Shown here: one piece after another, positions 27,473 through 35,487 of the stretch
How positions within the stretch are numbered: position 1 is the stretch's first letter
Layout: each line of letters starts with the position of its first letter
Assembly: GCF_014137855.1 (NCBI RefSeq)
Contig: NZ_JACGWT010000001.1
Location: forward strand, 930,001 to 994,000
Direction: 5' to 3'
DNA from: Microlunatus kandeliicorticis
GTDB taxonomy: Bacteria > Actinomycetota > Actinomycetes > Propionibacteriales > Propionibacteriaceae
DNA length: 64,000 nucleotides
Program-made: the position numbers and the translations under genes
The notes under the pieces: generated by a model
Told to the model about the DNA's origin: nothing
Databases searched by the model: none
The model's input: only the letters and a program-made list of their open reading frames with translations

Positions 27473-28959
27473 CCGAGATCCTGCTCAACAGCGGCCTGAT
27501 CCTGCTGTTCATCTGCATCAGCGGGGTGTTCGCCGCGGCCGAGATGTCGCTGGTGTCGCTGCGCGAGAGCCAGGTGCGCCAGCTCCAGCACCGCAGCCGC
27601 CGCGGCCCGCTGATCGCCCGGCTGACCGCCGAACCCAACCGGTTCCTCTCCGCGGTGCAGATCGGCGTCACGCTGGCCGGCTTCCTGTCCGCCGCCTTCG
27701 GCGGCGCCACACTGGCCGTCCACCTCGGCCCGCAGCTCCAGAAGCTGGGGCTGGGCGAGGGGCTCGCCAGCACGCTGGCCCTGATCCTGATCACCGCGCT
27801 CATCAGCTACGTCTCGATCGTGCTCGGCGAGCTGACCGCCAAACGGCTCGCGCTCCAGCGGACCGAGGCGTTCGCCACCGCGCTCGCCCCGCTGGTCGAC
27901 TTCATCGCCCGGATCGGCAGACCGGTGATCTGGTTGCTCGGCGTCTCGACCAACGGCGTGGTCCGGCTGCTCGGCGGCGACCCGTCGGCCAGCCGGCAGG
28001 AGGTGACCGACGAGGAGATCCGGGCCATGGTCGGCGCCTCGCAGACGCTGGGTGTCGAGGAACGCCAGATCGTCGAGGACGTCTTCGACGCGGGTCAGCG
28101 CAACCTGCGCGAGGTGATGATCCCGCGCACCGAGGTCGACTTCCTCCCCGGCAGCATGCCCGCGTACAAGGCGGCCAGCCAGGTTCTCGCCGCCCCGCAC
28201 TCGCGCTATCCGGTGATCGGCGACTCGGCCGACGACGTGATCGGCTTCGTCCACGTGCGGGACCTGCTCGACCCCGAGATCAGCACCCGCTCGACGCCGG
28301 TGGCCGACCTGGCCCGCCCGGTGATCATGCTGCCCGACACCGTCCGGGTGCTGCGGGCGCTGACCGAGATGCGCCGGGTCTCGGCACACCTGACCATCGT
28401 CCTCGACGAGTACGGCGGCACCGCCGGGATCGTGACCATGGAGGACGTCGTCGAGGAGCTGGTCGGCGACATCACCGACGAGTACGACGAGGTGCCCGAC
28501 GCCCGTCCGGCGCTCGACGGCGCCCGCGACTTCGACGGACTGCTGACCCTCGAGGAGTTCGAGGACCGGACCGGGTTCCGGCTCCCCGAAGGGCCCTACG
28601 ACACGCTGGCCGGCTTCCTGGTCGCCCGGATGGGTCACATCCCGACGGCCGGCGAGCGGGTGGTCGCGGTGGTCGAGCGTGCGGACGTCGACGGCGAGGA
28701 GCTCGAGGAGCGTCCGGCGGCGGCGCTGGCGCTGACCGTCGCCGAACTCGACGGCCGGCGGGTGTCGGTGATCCGGGTACAGGCGGCCGAGCCGGTCCCG
28801 ACCGAGGCGCTCGACCCTGCCGGCACGGCCGGTGGGCCGACCGCCGTCGCTCCGGCGGCGGCCGCCGCGGGGGCGACCGGTGAGTCCGCGGGAGCCACCG
28901 TCGTCGGGCCGGGCCACCCGACCTCCGACCACCGGCTGACCCGACGCACCCGCGGCTGA
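27469..28959 (+). CDS. CNNM/CorC (HlyC) family transporter-like protein
   Basis: The 496-residue protein has an N-terminal DUF21/CNNM membrane domain (four helices in the first 190 residues, starting with LNSGLILLFICISGVFAAAE). Two CBS domains follow (around VMIPRTEVDFLPG and LTIVLDEYGGTAGIVTMEDV), then a C-terminal CorC_HlyC domain (DGLLTLEEFEDRTGFRLPE), and finally an Ala/Gly/Thr-rich tail of about 70 residues. Homologs are linked to Mg2+/Co2+ efflux or membrane metal homeostasis; the old hemolysin label is not functional evidence. It may be translationally coupled to a four-codon upstream ORF. It points the same way as trpS, which has its own promoter. Confidence 0.85.
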   Translation: MTEILLNSGLILLFICISGVFAAAEMSLVSLRESQVRQLQHRSRRGPLIARLTAEPNRFLSAVQIGVTLAGFLSAAFGGATLAVHLGPQLQKLGLGEGLASTLALILITALISYVSIVLGELTAKRLALQRTEAFATALAPLVDFIARIGRPVIWLLGVSTNGVVRLLGGDPSASRQEVTDEEIRAMVGASQTLGVEERQIVEDVFDAGQRNLREVMIPRTEVDFLPGSMPAYKAASQVLAAPHSRYPVIGDSADDVIGFVHVRDLLDPEISTRSTPVADLARPVIMLPDTVRVLRALTEMRRVSAHLTIVLDEYGGTAGIVTMEDVVEELVGDITDEYDEVPDARPALDGARDFDGLLTLEEFEDRTGFRLPEGPYDTLAGFLVARMGHIPTAGERVVAVVERADVDGEELEERPAAALALTVAELDGRRVSVIRVQAAEPVPTEALDPAGTAGGPTAVAPAAAAAGATGESAGATVVGPGHPTSDHRLTRRTRG

Positions 28960-29000
28960 GCCCGGCCGAAACTGCGTCGAGACCGCCCCGGGGGCCGTGA

Positions 29001-29006
29001 CAGGAT
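29001..29006 (+). promoter_or_regulatory. -10 box (CAGGAT) for a leaderless trpS start
   Basis: CAGGAT ends 7 nt before the ATG at 29014, so that ATG rather than the one at 29005 is taken as the start. Confidence 0.45.
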
Positions 29007-29013
29007 GGACGTC

Positions 29014-30021
29014 ATGTCCGACCGGCCCCGCGTGCTCTCCCTGGTCCAGCCGACAGCGAACTCGCTGCACCTCGGCAACTACCTCGGGGCGCTGCGGCAG
29101 TGGGTGCCGCTCCAGGACGAGTTCGAGACCTTCTACGGCGTCGCCGACCTGCACGCACTGACCGTCGAGAACGAGCCGGCCGCGCTGACCGAGAAGACCC
29201 TGCGGGCCGCCGCCCAGCTCATCGCCGGCGGGGTCGACCCGGACCGGTCCACGGTCTTCGTCCAGTCGCACGTGCCCGAGCACACCCAGCTGACCTGGGT
29301 GCTGTCCTGCATGACCGGCTTCGGCCAGGCCAGCCGGATGACCCAGTTCAAGGACAAGAGCAGCCGGCTGGGTGCCGACGCGGCCAACGTCGGGCTGTTC
29401 CTCTATCCGGTGCTGATGGCCGCCGACATCCTGCTGTACCAGGCCGAACGGGTCCCGGTGGGCGAGGACCAGCGGCAGCACCTCGAGCTCACCCGCGACC
29501 TGGCCGGCCGGTTCAACGCGCGCTACGGCGAGACGTTCGTGGTGCCGGAGCCGCACATCCTCGCCTCGGTGGGCAAGATCATGGACCTCACCGACCCGAC
29601 CGCGAAGATGAGCAAGACCGGCTCGCCGCCGAACGGGATCATCGAGCTGCTCGACCCCGACAAGGCGAACACCAAGAAGATCAAGTCCGCGGTCACCGAC
29701 AGCGACCGGGTGATCACCTTCGACGAGCAGGCCAAGCCCGGCGTGGCCAACCTGCTGCGGATCCTCTCCGCGCTGACCGGCGAGAGCATCGAGTCGCTGG
29801 TCGCCGGCTTCGAGGGCAAGGGCTACGGGGACCTCAAGGGGGCCGTCGCCGACGCGGTGGTCGCCTTCGCCGGCCCGTTCCGCGAGCGCACCTTCGCGCT
29901 GATGGGGGAGCGGACCGAGCTCGAGAAGATCCTCGCCGCCGGAGCCGAGCGGGCCCGCGACGTCGCCGCGGGGACCGTGCGCCAGGTCTACCGGACGATC
30001 GGTCTGCTGCCCCCGGGCTGA
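29014..30021 (+). CDS. trpS: Tryptophanyl-tRNA synthetase
   Basis: The 335-residue class I synthetase has the HIGH-type motif as HLGNY (residues 19-23), the DLHALT and [15 protein letters not shown] segments typical of TrpRS, and the KMSKS motif as KMSKT (residues 198-202) followed by a GSPPNGI loop. It charges tRNA-Trp. Length and motif spacing are normal for bacterial TrpRS. An ATG 9 nt upstream would add MDV, but the leaderless promoter spacing favours 29014. No feature for tryptophan-dependent regulation was seen. Confidence 0.95.
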   Translation: MSDRPRVLSLVQPTANSLHLGNYLGALRQWVPLQDEFETFYGVADLHALTVENEPAALTEKTLRAAAQLIAGGVDPDRSTVFVQSHVPEHTQLTWVLSCMTGFGQASRMTQFKDKSSRLGADAANVGLFLYPVLMAADILLYQAERVPVGEDQRQHLELTRDLAGRFNARYGETFVVPEPHILASVGKIMDLTDPTAKMSKTGSPPNGIIELLDPDKANTKKIKSAVTDSDRVITFDEQAKPGVANLLRILSALTGESIESLVAGFEGKGYGDLKGAVADAVVAFAGPFRERTFALMGERTELEKILAAGAERARDVAAGTVRQVYRTIGLLPPG

Positions 30022-30092
30022 TCAGGAGCTCGCACCCCGGGGCGGCAGCCCGCACGCAGTGCGGTGATCGGCCACCCACCCTCACGACGCGA

Positions 30093-30229
30093 GCGGTACG
30101 ACCAGCCCGGGAGGGCGGGCACCGCGTCGGGGTGTGGTCGGGCGTTCCGAGCGGAGCGGAGCCCCAGCGGAGCGCAGCGAGGTGGGCGGGACGCGGTGCC
30201 CGCCCTCCCGGGCGCACCCGAGGTACCGC
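30093..30229. repeat. 137-bp palindromic element (MITE/REP-like)
   Basis: A perfect 24-bp inverted repeat (30105-30128 and 30190-30213) encloses 61 bp. Outer inverted ends GCGGTAC/GTACCGC lie at 30093-30099 and 30223-30229. The core contains GAGCGGAGCGGAG and AGCGGAGCGCAGCGAG, short imperfect repeats. It carries no ORF and sits between trpS and the antiporter gene. Confidence 0.7.
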
Positions 30230-30230
30230 G

Positions 30231-30245
30231 CTTCGATGAGCTCAG
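30231..30245. repeat. Interspersed palindromic core CTTCGATGAGCTCAG, copy 1
   Basis: This 15-bp core with GCG/CGC flanks forms a small hairpin. It matches copies at 34291 and 63971. It directly abuts the 137-bp palindromic element. Confidence 0.65.
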
Positions 30246-30265
30246 CGCACGTCTCCGGACGACTT

Positions 30266-32173
30266 CTAGCCCAGCCGCTCGTCGACGTAGCACCAGCGCC
30301 AGGACTCGCCCTGCTCGAAGCTGCGCATCACCGGGTGGCGGCTGTCGTGGAAGTGCCGGGTGGCGTGCTTGCCGACCGAGGAGTCGCAGCAACCGACGTT
30401 GCCGCAGGTCAGGCAGAGCCGCAGGTGCACCGGCCGGGTGCCCTCGCGGATGCAGTCCTCGCAGTCGCGGCTGAGTGGGCGGACCACGGTGGGAGCCTCG
30501 TCGAGGTGCTCGCACGAGCCGTCCGCGCCGGCCGGGGTCCGGACGGCCAGCTCGGTGTCGCGCACCCCGTCGGCCTCGCGGTTGAAGGCCATCAGCATCG
30601 ACTCCTCCTGGTCGAGCGAGGCGAGCACCTGGGCGATCACGTCGCTCTCGATCGTCCCGGCCGAGCGGATCCGCAGCACCTCCCCGCGTTCGGCCTCGAG
30701 GGTGGCCAGGCGGAGCCGGCGGTAGGCCTCGGCCGGGGTCTCGAACGTCCCGGGTGCCCCGAGCCGCTCCCAGATCGAGTTGGTCCGGGTGTCGATCCGG
30801 CGGCGCAGGGCGGCCAGGGTCTCGTCGGTGTCGTGCGGCTGCCGGATGTCGTCGAGGGTCTGCAACGCCACCGCGGTGGAGGACTGCAGCACCGAGGCGG
30901 CCTGCAGCGCGTCCTCGCGGGCGTCGGGGCCCCGCAGCCCGCTGCGCCGGGCGACCCACGGCAGGCTGAGCCCCTGGATCAGCAGCGTCCCGACCGTGAC
31001 CACCAGCGCCGCGAAGACCAGCACCGGCCGGATCTCGCTGTCCGGCAGCACGAACGCAGCGGCCAGCGTCACGACACCGCGCATGCCGGCCCAGCCGATC
31101 ACCGAGGTCTTGGCCCACTGGTGGCTGATCGATCCCGACGGCGCCCGGAACAGGTAGAAGCCGGCGATCCCCACCCACAGCAGCCGGAGCACGATCACGC
31201 CGACCAGCACCGCGGCGCAGAAGCCCACGATGGTGCCCAGCGCGAGGTCGGTCCGCTGCAGGTCGGCCACGATCCGGCGGACCTGCAACCCGATCAGCAG
31301 GAAGACCGAGTTCTCCAGCACGAACTGGATGGTGTTCCAGTTGGTGCGTTCGCTGATCCGCGACCGGGCGGTCTGGATCACCGGCGCCTTGTGCCCGAGG
31401 ATCAGGCCGGCCAGCACCACCGCGACGACGCCGGAGGCGTGGTAGTCGCCCCAGCCGAGCTCCTCGGCGGGCAGGTAGGCCAGGAACGGGACCAGCAGCG
31501 AGAACGCCGTGTCGAAACGGGTCTTGTGGATCCGGCGTCGGATCAGCGCGGCCACCCAGGCCACCACCAGCCCGACCAGCACGCCGCCGCCGGCCGCGAT
31601 CACCAGCCCGAGCAGCGCCGTCCCGGCCGTCTCCAGCCCGCCCGGCGTCCGACCCGCGCCGGCCGCGGTCGTGGCGATGAACAGCGAGACCCGCAGGGCG
31701 GTGATCGCGGTGGCGTCGTTGACCAGCGACTCGCCCTCGAGGATCGTCACCACCCGACGGGGCAGACCGACCCGGCGGGCGATCGAGGTGGCCGCGACGG
31801 CGTCGGGGGGCGCCACCACCGCACCGAAGGCGACGGCGAGGGCGAACGGGATCGGCAGGATCAGCCAGGTGATCAGGCCGATGCCGAACGCGGTGATCAG
31901 CACCAGCAGCACCGAGAGGAAGCCGATCGAGGCCTTGTTGGCCCGGAAGTCGATCACCGAGATGCGGATCGCGGCCGAGTAGAGCAGCGGCGGGAGCAGG
32001 CCGATCAGGACGATCTCGGGGGTGAGCTCGATGTCGGGGATGAAGGGCACGAACGAGCCGATCGCCCCGACCAGCATGAGCACCAGGGGAGGGGACAGCC
32101 GCAGTCGCTCCGCCCCGGCGGTGACGGCGATCACCACCCCCACCAGCGTCACCAGTCCGATCGCCACGAGCAC
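30266..32173 (-). CDS. Na+/H+ antiporter (CPA1) with C-terminal UBP-type zinc finger
   Basis: The 635-residue protein has an N-terminal CPA1-type antiporter domain of about 12 membrane helices (about residues 1-420). It includes GAVVAPPDAVAATSIARRVG and ILEGESLVNDATA, the conserved transport motifs, and WAGMRGVVTLAAAFVLP near the end. A cytosolic helical region follows. The last 75 residues form a UBP-type zinc finger: CEH, CEDC, CLTCGNVGC, GKHATRHFHDSRHPV and the closing WRWCYVD keep the expected zinc ligands. The transporter should exchange protons for Na+ or K+; the zinc finger, known in eukaryotes to bind free ubiquitin C-termini, may sense a cytosolic ligand. The GTG start is leaderless (CAAGAT at 32180-32185). 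Confidence 0.85.
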   Translation of the reverse strand: MLVAIGLVTLVGVVIAVTAGAERLRLSPPLVLMLVGAIGSFVPFIPDIELTPEIVLIGLLPPLLYSAAIRISVIDFRANKASIGFLSVLLVLITAFGIGLITWLILPIPFALAVAFGAVVAPPDAVAATSIARRVGLPRRVVTILEGESLVNDATAITALRVSLFIATTAAGAGRTPGGLETAGTALLGLVIAAGGGVLVGLVVAWVAALIRRRIHKTRFDTAFSLLVPFLAYLPAEELGWGDYHASGVVAVVLAGLILGHKAPVIQTARSRISERTNWNTIQFVLENSVFLLIGLQVRRIVADLQRTDLALGTIVGFCAAVLVGVIVLRLLWVGIAGFYLFRAPSGSISHQWAKTSVIGWAGMRGVVTLAAAFVLPDSEIRPVLVFAALVVTVGTLLIQGLSLPWVARRSGLRGPDAREDALQAASVLQSSTAVALQTLDDIRQPHDTDETLAALRRRIDTRTNSIWERLGAPGTFETPAEAYRRLRLATLEAERGEVLRIRSAGTIESDVIAQVLASLDQEESMLMAFNREADGVRDTELAVRTPAGADGSCEHLDEAPTVVRPLSRDCEDCIREGTRPVHLRLCLTCGNVGCCDSSVGKHATRHFHDSRHPVMRSFEQGESWRWCYVDERLG

Positions 32174-32179
32174 TCCGTC

Positions 32180-32185
32180 ATCTTG
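32180..32185 (-). promoter_or_regulatory. -10 box (CAAGAT) for the antiporter gene
   Basis: On the minus strand CAAGAT ends 6 nt before the GTG at 32173. The upstream open frame is antisense to the neighbouring phosphotransferase gene. Confidence 0.45.
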
Positions 32186-32291
32186 CCGCAGCGGGATGGT
32201 CCGGCATGCAAGGATTCCGCTGCCGGGCCGGCCGTTCACCGAGGGCGGACATCCCGGTGGTCCGGGACACGCGAGCGGGAAAGGGGAGGGC

Positions 32292-33536
32292 ATGCCGGTC
32301 GTGACCCGATCTCCCGTACCCCCGGACGACGGATCGGACCTGCTCACCTCGCCCGCGGTCGCCGACCTGCTCCGGGCTGCGGTCAGCCACGGGGGCGGGA
32401 CGCTGGTGTCGTGGCGGCTCGACCACGTCGACGCCGACCCGCAGCGTTCGACCACCGCGACCTTCCGCGCGGTCATCGACTGGCCGTTCGGTCGTCGGGA
32501 CGAGCTGCTCGGGGCCAGCGCCCGGGTCGGTGGCCCGTCGGTCTCCGACGAGCGGGCGGTGATCTTCGCCGACGGGCGTCGCGAGGTCGCGGTCTGGCTC
32601 TACCCGCACGACCCGGACCTGCCCGCGCTCGACCGGGCCGCGTACGCCGAGCAGCTGGCCCGGACGTTCAGCGACGCCGGCACCTTCGGCGCCCCGGTCA
32701 GCCCCGACCAGCTCGAGCTCACCATGGTCGGCTACCGGCCGCGGCGCCGTGCGGTGCTCCGGGCCCGGGTGCAGCTGCCGTCGGGGCCGCTGACCTGCTT
32801 CGTCAAGGTGCTGCGGCCGAACGCCTACCAGCCGGTGCTGCTGCGGCACCAGATGCTGGCCGGCGCCGGGCTGCCCTCACCGCAGGTGCTGCTCGCGCTG
32901 CCCGAGGGGCTGCTGGTCACCCGCGAGCTGGCCGGACGGCCGTTGGCCCGGGCGATCTTCGACGCCGCCGCGCCGTGCCGCGCCGAGGACCTCATCGCGC
33001 TGCTCGACGCGATGCCGGCCGAGGTCGCCACGCTCGAACGCCGCCAGCCCTGGACCGACGCCGTCGGACAGTACGCCGGGATGGTCGCGACCGCGCTGCC
33101 CGAGGCCGCACCGCAGCTCGAACGGCTGACCGAGGCGATCACCAGTGGCGTGGCCGGGATCCCGCCCGGGGACGAACCGACGCACGGCGACTTCTACGAG
33201 GCGCAGGTGTTCGTCGGGGGCGGCCGGGTGACCGGGATGCTCGACGTCGACACCGTCGGCCCCGGCCGCCGCGCCGACGACCTGGCCTGCCTGATCGCCC
33301 ACCTGACCACCGTGCAGCGGATGAACCCCGAGCAGGAGGCCCGGGTGCGCCAGCTGGTCACCGAGTGGCTCCCGGTCTTCGACACCCGGGTCGACCCGGT
33401 CGAGCTGCGGCTCCGCGCCGCCGCCGTGGCGATCTCGCTGGCCACCGGCCCCTACCGCGGTCAGGAACGCGACTGGCCCGGCGAGACGCGGATGATCCTC
33501 GACGCCGCCGAACGACTGGTCCGCTCGGTCCGCTGA
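32292..33536 (+). CDS. Aminoglycoside phosphotransferase-like (APH) protein
   Basis: The 414-residue protein has an N-terminal lobe with LTCFVKVLRPN (the ATP-binding lysine region) and a C-terminal lobe with the kinase-like catalytic loop THGDFYEAQVFVGGG and the metal-binding segment GMLDVDTVGPGRRADDLA. In the catalytic loop the usual HGDxxxxN asparagine position is Gln or otherwise displaced, which may alter activity. APH-fold enzymes phosphorylate aminoglycosides, sugars, choline or other small molecules; the sequence gives no substrate, and no resistance function should be assumed. AAGGGGAGGG immediately precedes the ATG. It is divergent from the antiporter gene and overlaps the next convergent gene by 76 nt. 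Confidence 0.75.
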   Translation: MPVVTRSPVPPDDGSDLLTSPAVADLLRAAVSHGGGTLVSWRLDHVDADPQRSTTATFRAVIDWPFGRRDELLGASARVGGPSVSDERAVIFADGRREVAVWLYPHDPDLPALDRAAYAEQLARTFSDAGTFGAPVSPDQLELTMVGYRPRRRAVLRARVQLPSGPLTCFVKVLRPNAYQPVLLRHQMLAGAGLPSPQVLLALPEGLLVTRELAGRPLARAIFDAAAPCRAEDLIALLDAMPAEVATLERRQPWTDAVGQYAGMVATALPEAAPQLERLTEAITSGVAGIPPGDEPTHGDFYEAQVFVGGGRVTGMLDVDTVGPGRRADDLACLIAHLTTVQRMNPEQEARVRQLVTEWLPVFDTRVDPVELRLRAAAVAISLATGPYRGQERDWPGETRMILDAAERLVRSVR

Positions 33537-34225
33537 CGTCCCGGCCGCGGGCGGCGGGAACCAGTCACACCGAGCAGAGCGCCGAGGACGCCGATGACCA
33601 GCGACGCGACCATCAGGACTCCGCTCCCGGGCGGCCAGTCCCAGTTGTCCTGGTTGATCGAGCCGAGGACGAGGTACTCGCCGAGAAGGTGACCCGCGCC
33701 GAACGCGCCGCAGCCCCACGACAGCGCGAGCAGGGCCAGTCGGTCCCGGGTACGCGACACGGCGCAGCAGGCGACGACGGCACCGACGAGCAGCGCAACC
33801 TCGGAGAGAAGACCCGGCACCAGCGACACTCGTCCGACGTCGACGCCGTTCAGCCAGCCGACGGCGGTGAGGACCGCCATCAGCACGGTCGGTGACGCCG
33901 CCGACGCGACCACGGCCCGGGCGGTCCGCGAGAGCGGGAGGCCGAGCGCCACCACGATCCAAGCCAGACCGGCGAGAGCGAACGCGCCGGCGGCCGCAGC
34001 GAGCTCGGTGTCGCTCTGTTCGGCCGGTACCGGCGGGAAGTAGATGGCAGGCCCGCGGTTCATCGCGCGAAGGCACGCGTCGGTGTACTCGCCGTCGTGA
34101 CCCCACGGGGTCCCGATCAGCATCTGGCCGCGGCACGGCAACCAACCGAGTCGCAGGCACACCGCTGCGCAGCCGGCGGCGGCCAGCAGCACGAGCGCTG
34201 CCCCGAGGGTCGTCACACGTCTCAT
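33461..34225 (-). CDS. Small polytopic membrane protein, unknown function
   Basis: The 254-residue protein starts MRRVTTLGAALVLLAAAG and has about six hydrophobic segments. The first extracytoplasmic loop holds cysteines and aromatic residues (RLGWLPCRGQMLIGTPWG, DACLRAMNRGPAIYF). No known family is recognised. The C-terminal 30 residues are basic and are read antisense to the end of the phosphotransferase gene, so the real end might be earlier in function though not in frame. The start at 34225 is preceded at 6 nt by TACGTT, which overlaps a perfect 14-bp palindrome, suggesting repression. Confidence 0.65.
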   Translation of the reverse strand: MRRVTTLGAALVLLAAAGCAAVCLRLGWLPCRGQMLIGTPWGHDGEYTDACLRAMNRGPAIYFPPVPAEQSDTELAAAAGAFALAGLAWIVVALGLPLSRTARAVVASAASPTVLMAVLTAVGWLNGVDVGRVSLVPGLLSEVALLVGAVVACCAVSRTRDRLALLALSWGCGAFGAGHLLGEYLVLGSINQDNWDWPPGSGVLMVASLVIGVLGALLGVTGSRRPRPGRQRTERTSRSAASRIIRVSPGQSRS

Positions 34226-34234
34226 CGGTGGAAC

Positions 34235-34248
34235 GTACAGCGCTGTAC
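34235..34248. promoter_or_regulatory. Perfect palindrome GTACAGCGCTGTAC over the -10 box
   Basis: The 14-bp palindrome shares three bases with the minus-strand -10 TACGTT (34232-34237), which itself ends 6 nt before the ATG at 34225. A dimeric repressor bound here would block RNA polymerase. No regulator gene lies adjacent. Confidence 0.55.
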
Positions 34249-34290
34249 GCATCTCGTGGGCCCGAACGATGAATCGGAGTGCCCCTGGCC

Positions 34291-34305
34291 CTTCGACGGG
34301 CTCAG
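34291..34305. repeat. Interspersed palindromic core CTTCGACGGGCTCAG, copy 2
   Basis: Copy 2 of the core also seen at 30231 and 63971. Here it sits within a larger hairpin (TGCCC ... GGGCA) just downstream of the GNAT-Nudix gene, where it may act as a terminator. Confidence 0.65.
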
Positions 34306-34333
34306 GGCACCGTGATCCAAATCCGTCGGCGGC

Positions 34334-35377
34334 TCAGGGGAGCGGGCGGCCGGGCGGGACGGTGGAGTCGGCGACGATCCGGAACGGCTCGGCCGGGGTG
34401 CCGTGGTGCACGAGCGAGGTGACCAGGTCGGCGAGCAGCCGGGGGAAGGTGGCCACGGCCGAGTCGCGGAGCTCGTCGACCGGCCACCAGCGCAGCCCGA
34501 CGAGGTAGTCCTCGTCGCCGCGCAGGCCCGAGCGGTCGAGCAGGATCCGCGCGCTGCGGGCCCACCAGAGCTCCTCGACCTGGTGCAGCACCAGGTCCGG
34601 GAAGGCCACCCAGTAGTCCTGCAGCACGACCGGACCGGCCAGCTCCGGCACCACCAGGCCGGTCTCCTCGGTCAGCTCGCGGCCCGCCGCCGCGGCCGCC
34701 GTCTCGCCGTCCTCGACCCCACCGCCGGGCAGGGCCCAGTGCTCGCGGCGGACCCCGTCGGCTCCGCGGAGCACGTTGTGGGTCAGCAGCACCCGGTCCT
34801 CGGGATCGAGCACCAGCGCCCGCGCCGAGGCCCGGTGCCGGACCGGCCCTCGGGCTGCCGGCTCCGGCGGATCCGGCCAGAGCACGCGCTCGAAGCAGCG
34901 GACGGGGCCGATCCGGGCGTAGTGGCCGTAGTTGGGGACGAGCCGCCAGCCCGCCCGGTGGTAGAGGGCGATCGCCTCCGGCTGCCGCGGCCCGGTGGCC
35001 AGCACCAGCCGTCGGAGCCCGCGGTCGGGGGCGGTCGCCACCACCGCGTCGAGCAGCGCCGCCGCCACGCCGCGGCGCCGGGCGCCGGGCTCGACCCAGA
35101 GCCGCTTGACCTCACCGGTGCGGTAGCCGTCGGCGTCCGGCCCGGCGGCCAGCGCCACGCATCCGACCGGACGCCCGCCGTCGACAGCCGTCCAGCAGCC
35201 GAGCACCGTGGCCGGGTCGAGACCGTCGGCCGTCGCTCCCGGCACGTCGGCGTAGCGCCCGGCCACCTCGGCCTCCTGCGCGGTCCGCAGCGCGGTGAAC
35301 GCCGGATCGCTCCAGGCGACCGGCGACACCACCGGGTCGCCGGACCCTGACCCGCGACCGATCGCTCCCGGCTGCAC
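34334..35377 (-). CDS. GNAT acetyltransferase fused to Nudix hydrolase
   Basis: The 347-residue protein carries two domains. Residues about 15-165 form a GNAT fold with the acetyl-CoA-binding VEPGARRRGVAAALLDAVV and an ALYHRAGWRLVPNYGHY end. Residues about 180-330 form a Nudix hydrolase, whose box GGGVEDGETAAAAAGRELTE continues into ETGLV and matches Gx5Ex7REUxEExGU. The first domain would acetylate a small molecule or protein; the second would hydrolyse a nucleoside diphosphate linked to another moiety. The GTG start at 35377 is leaderless (TAGCGT at 35384-35389, minus strand). Substrates unknown. Confidence 0.82.
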   Translation of the reverse strand: MQPGAIGRGSGSGDPVVSPVAWSDPAFTALRTAQEAEVAGRYADVPGATADGLDPATVLGCWTAVDGGRPVGCVALAAGPDADGYRTGEVKRLWVEPGARRRGVAAALLDAVVATAPDRGLRRLVLATGPRQPEAIALYHRAGWRLVPNYGHYARIGPVRCFERVLWPDPPEPAARGPVRHRASARALVLDPEDRVLLTHNVLRGADGVRREHWALPGGGVEDGETAAAAAGRELTEETGLVVPELAGPVVLQDYWVAFPDLVLHQVEELWWARSARILLDRSGLRGDEDYLVGLRWWPVDELRDSAVATFPRLLADLVTSLVHHGTPAEPFRIVADSTVPPGRPLP

Positions 35378-35383
35378 GCCCCG

Positions 35384-35389
35384 ACGCTA
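35384..35389 (-). promoter_or_regulatory. -10 box (TAGCGT) for the GNAT-Nudix gene
   Basis: TAGCGT on the minus strand ends 6 nt before the GTG at 35377. Confidence 0.5.
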
Positions 35390-35399
35390 GCGCCGATGC

Positions 35400-35439
35400 T
35401 GAGACGACCCACAGAACCCAACGTGAGGTGACCCACAGA
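35400..35439. repeat. Direct repeat TGAGRYGACCCACAGA, spacing 24 bp
   Basis: The 16-bp sequence occurs at 35400-35415 and 35424-35439 with 14 identical positions. It lies between two divergent leaderless promoters and is a candidate binding site for a shared regulator. Confidence 0.45.
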
Positions 35440-35475
35440 CGACGCGCAGGCGACGATCCGATAGCCCCTGCATGC

Positions 35476-35481
35476 GAAACT
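35476..35481 (+). promoter_or_regulatory. -10 box (GAAACT) for a leaderless start at 35488
   Basis: GAAACT ends 6 nt before the GTG at 35488; this sets the start 20 codons downstream of the first in-frame ATG. Confidence 0.45.
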
Positions 35482-35487
35482 GGCCGG

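Noticed and set aside
32292-33536. Antibiotic resistance gene (aminoglycoside phosphotransferase)
   Set aside because: The fold is shared by many kinases of unrelated substrates, and the catalytic loop departs from the usual form; resistance cannot be claimed.
34302-34565. A small minus-strand frame beside the Nudix domain
   Set aside because: It lies inside the GNAT-Nudix gene in another frame and has shadow-type composition.
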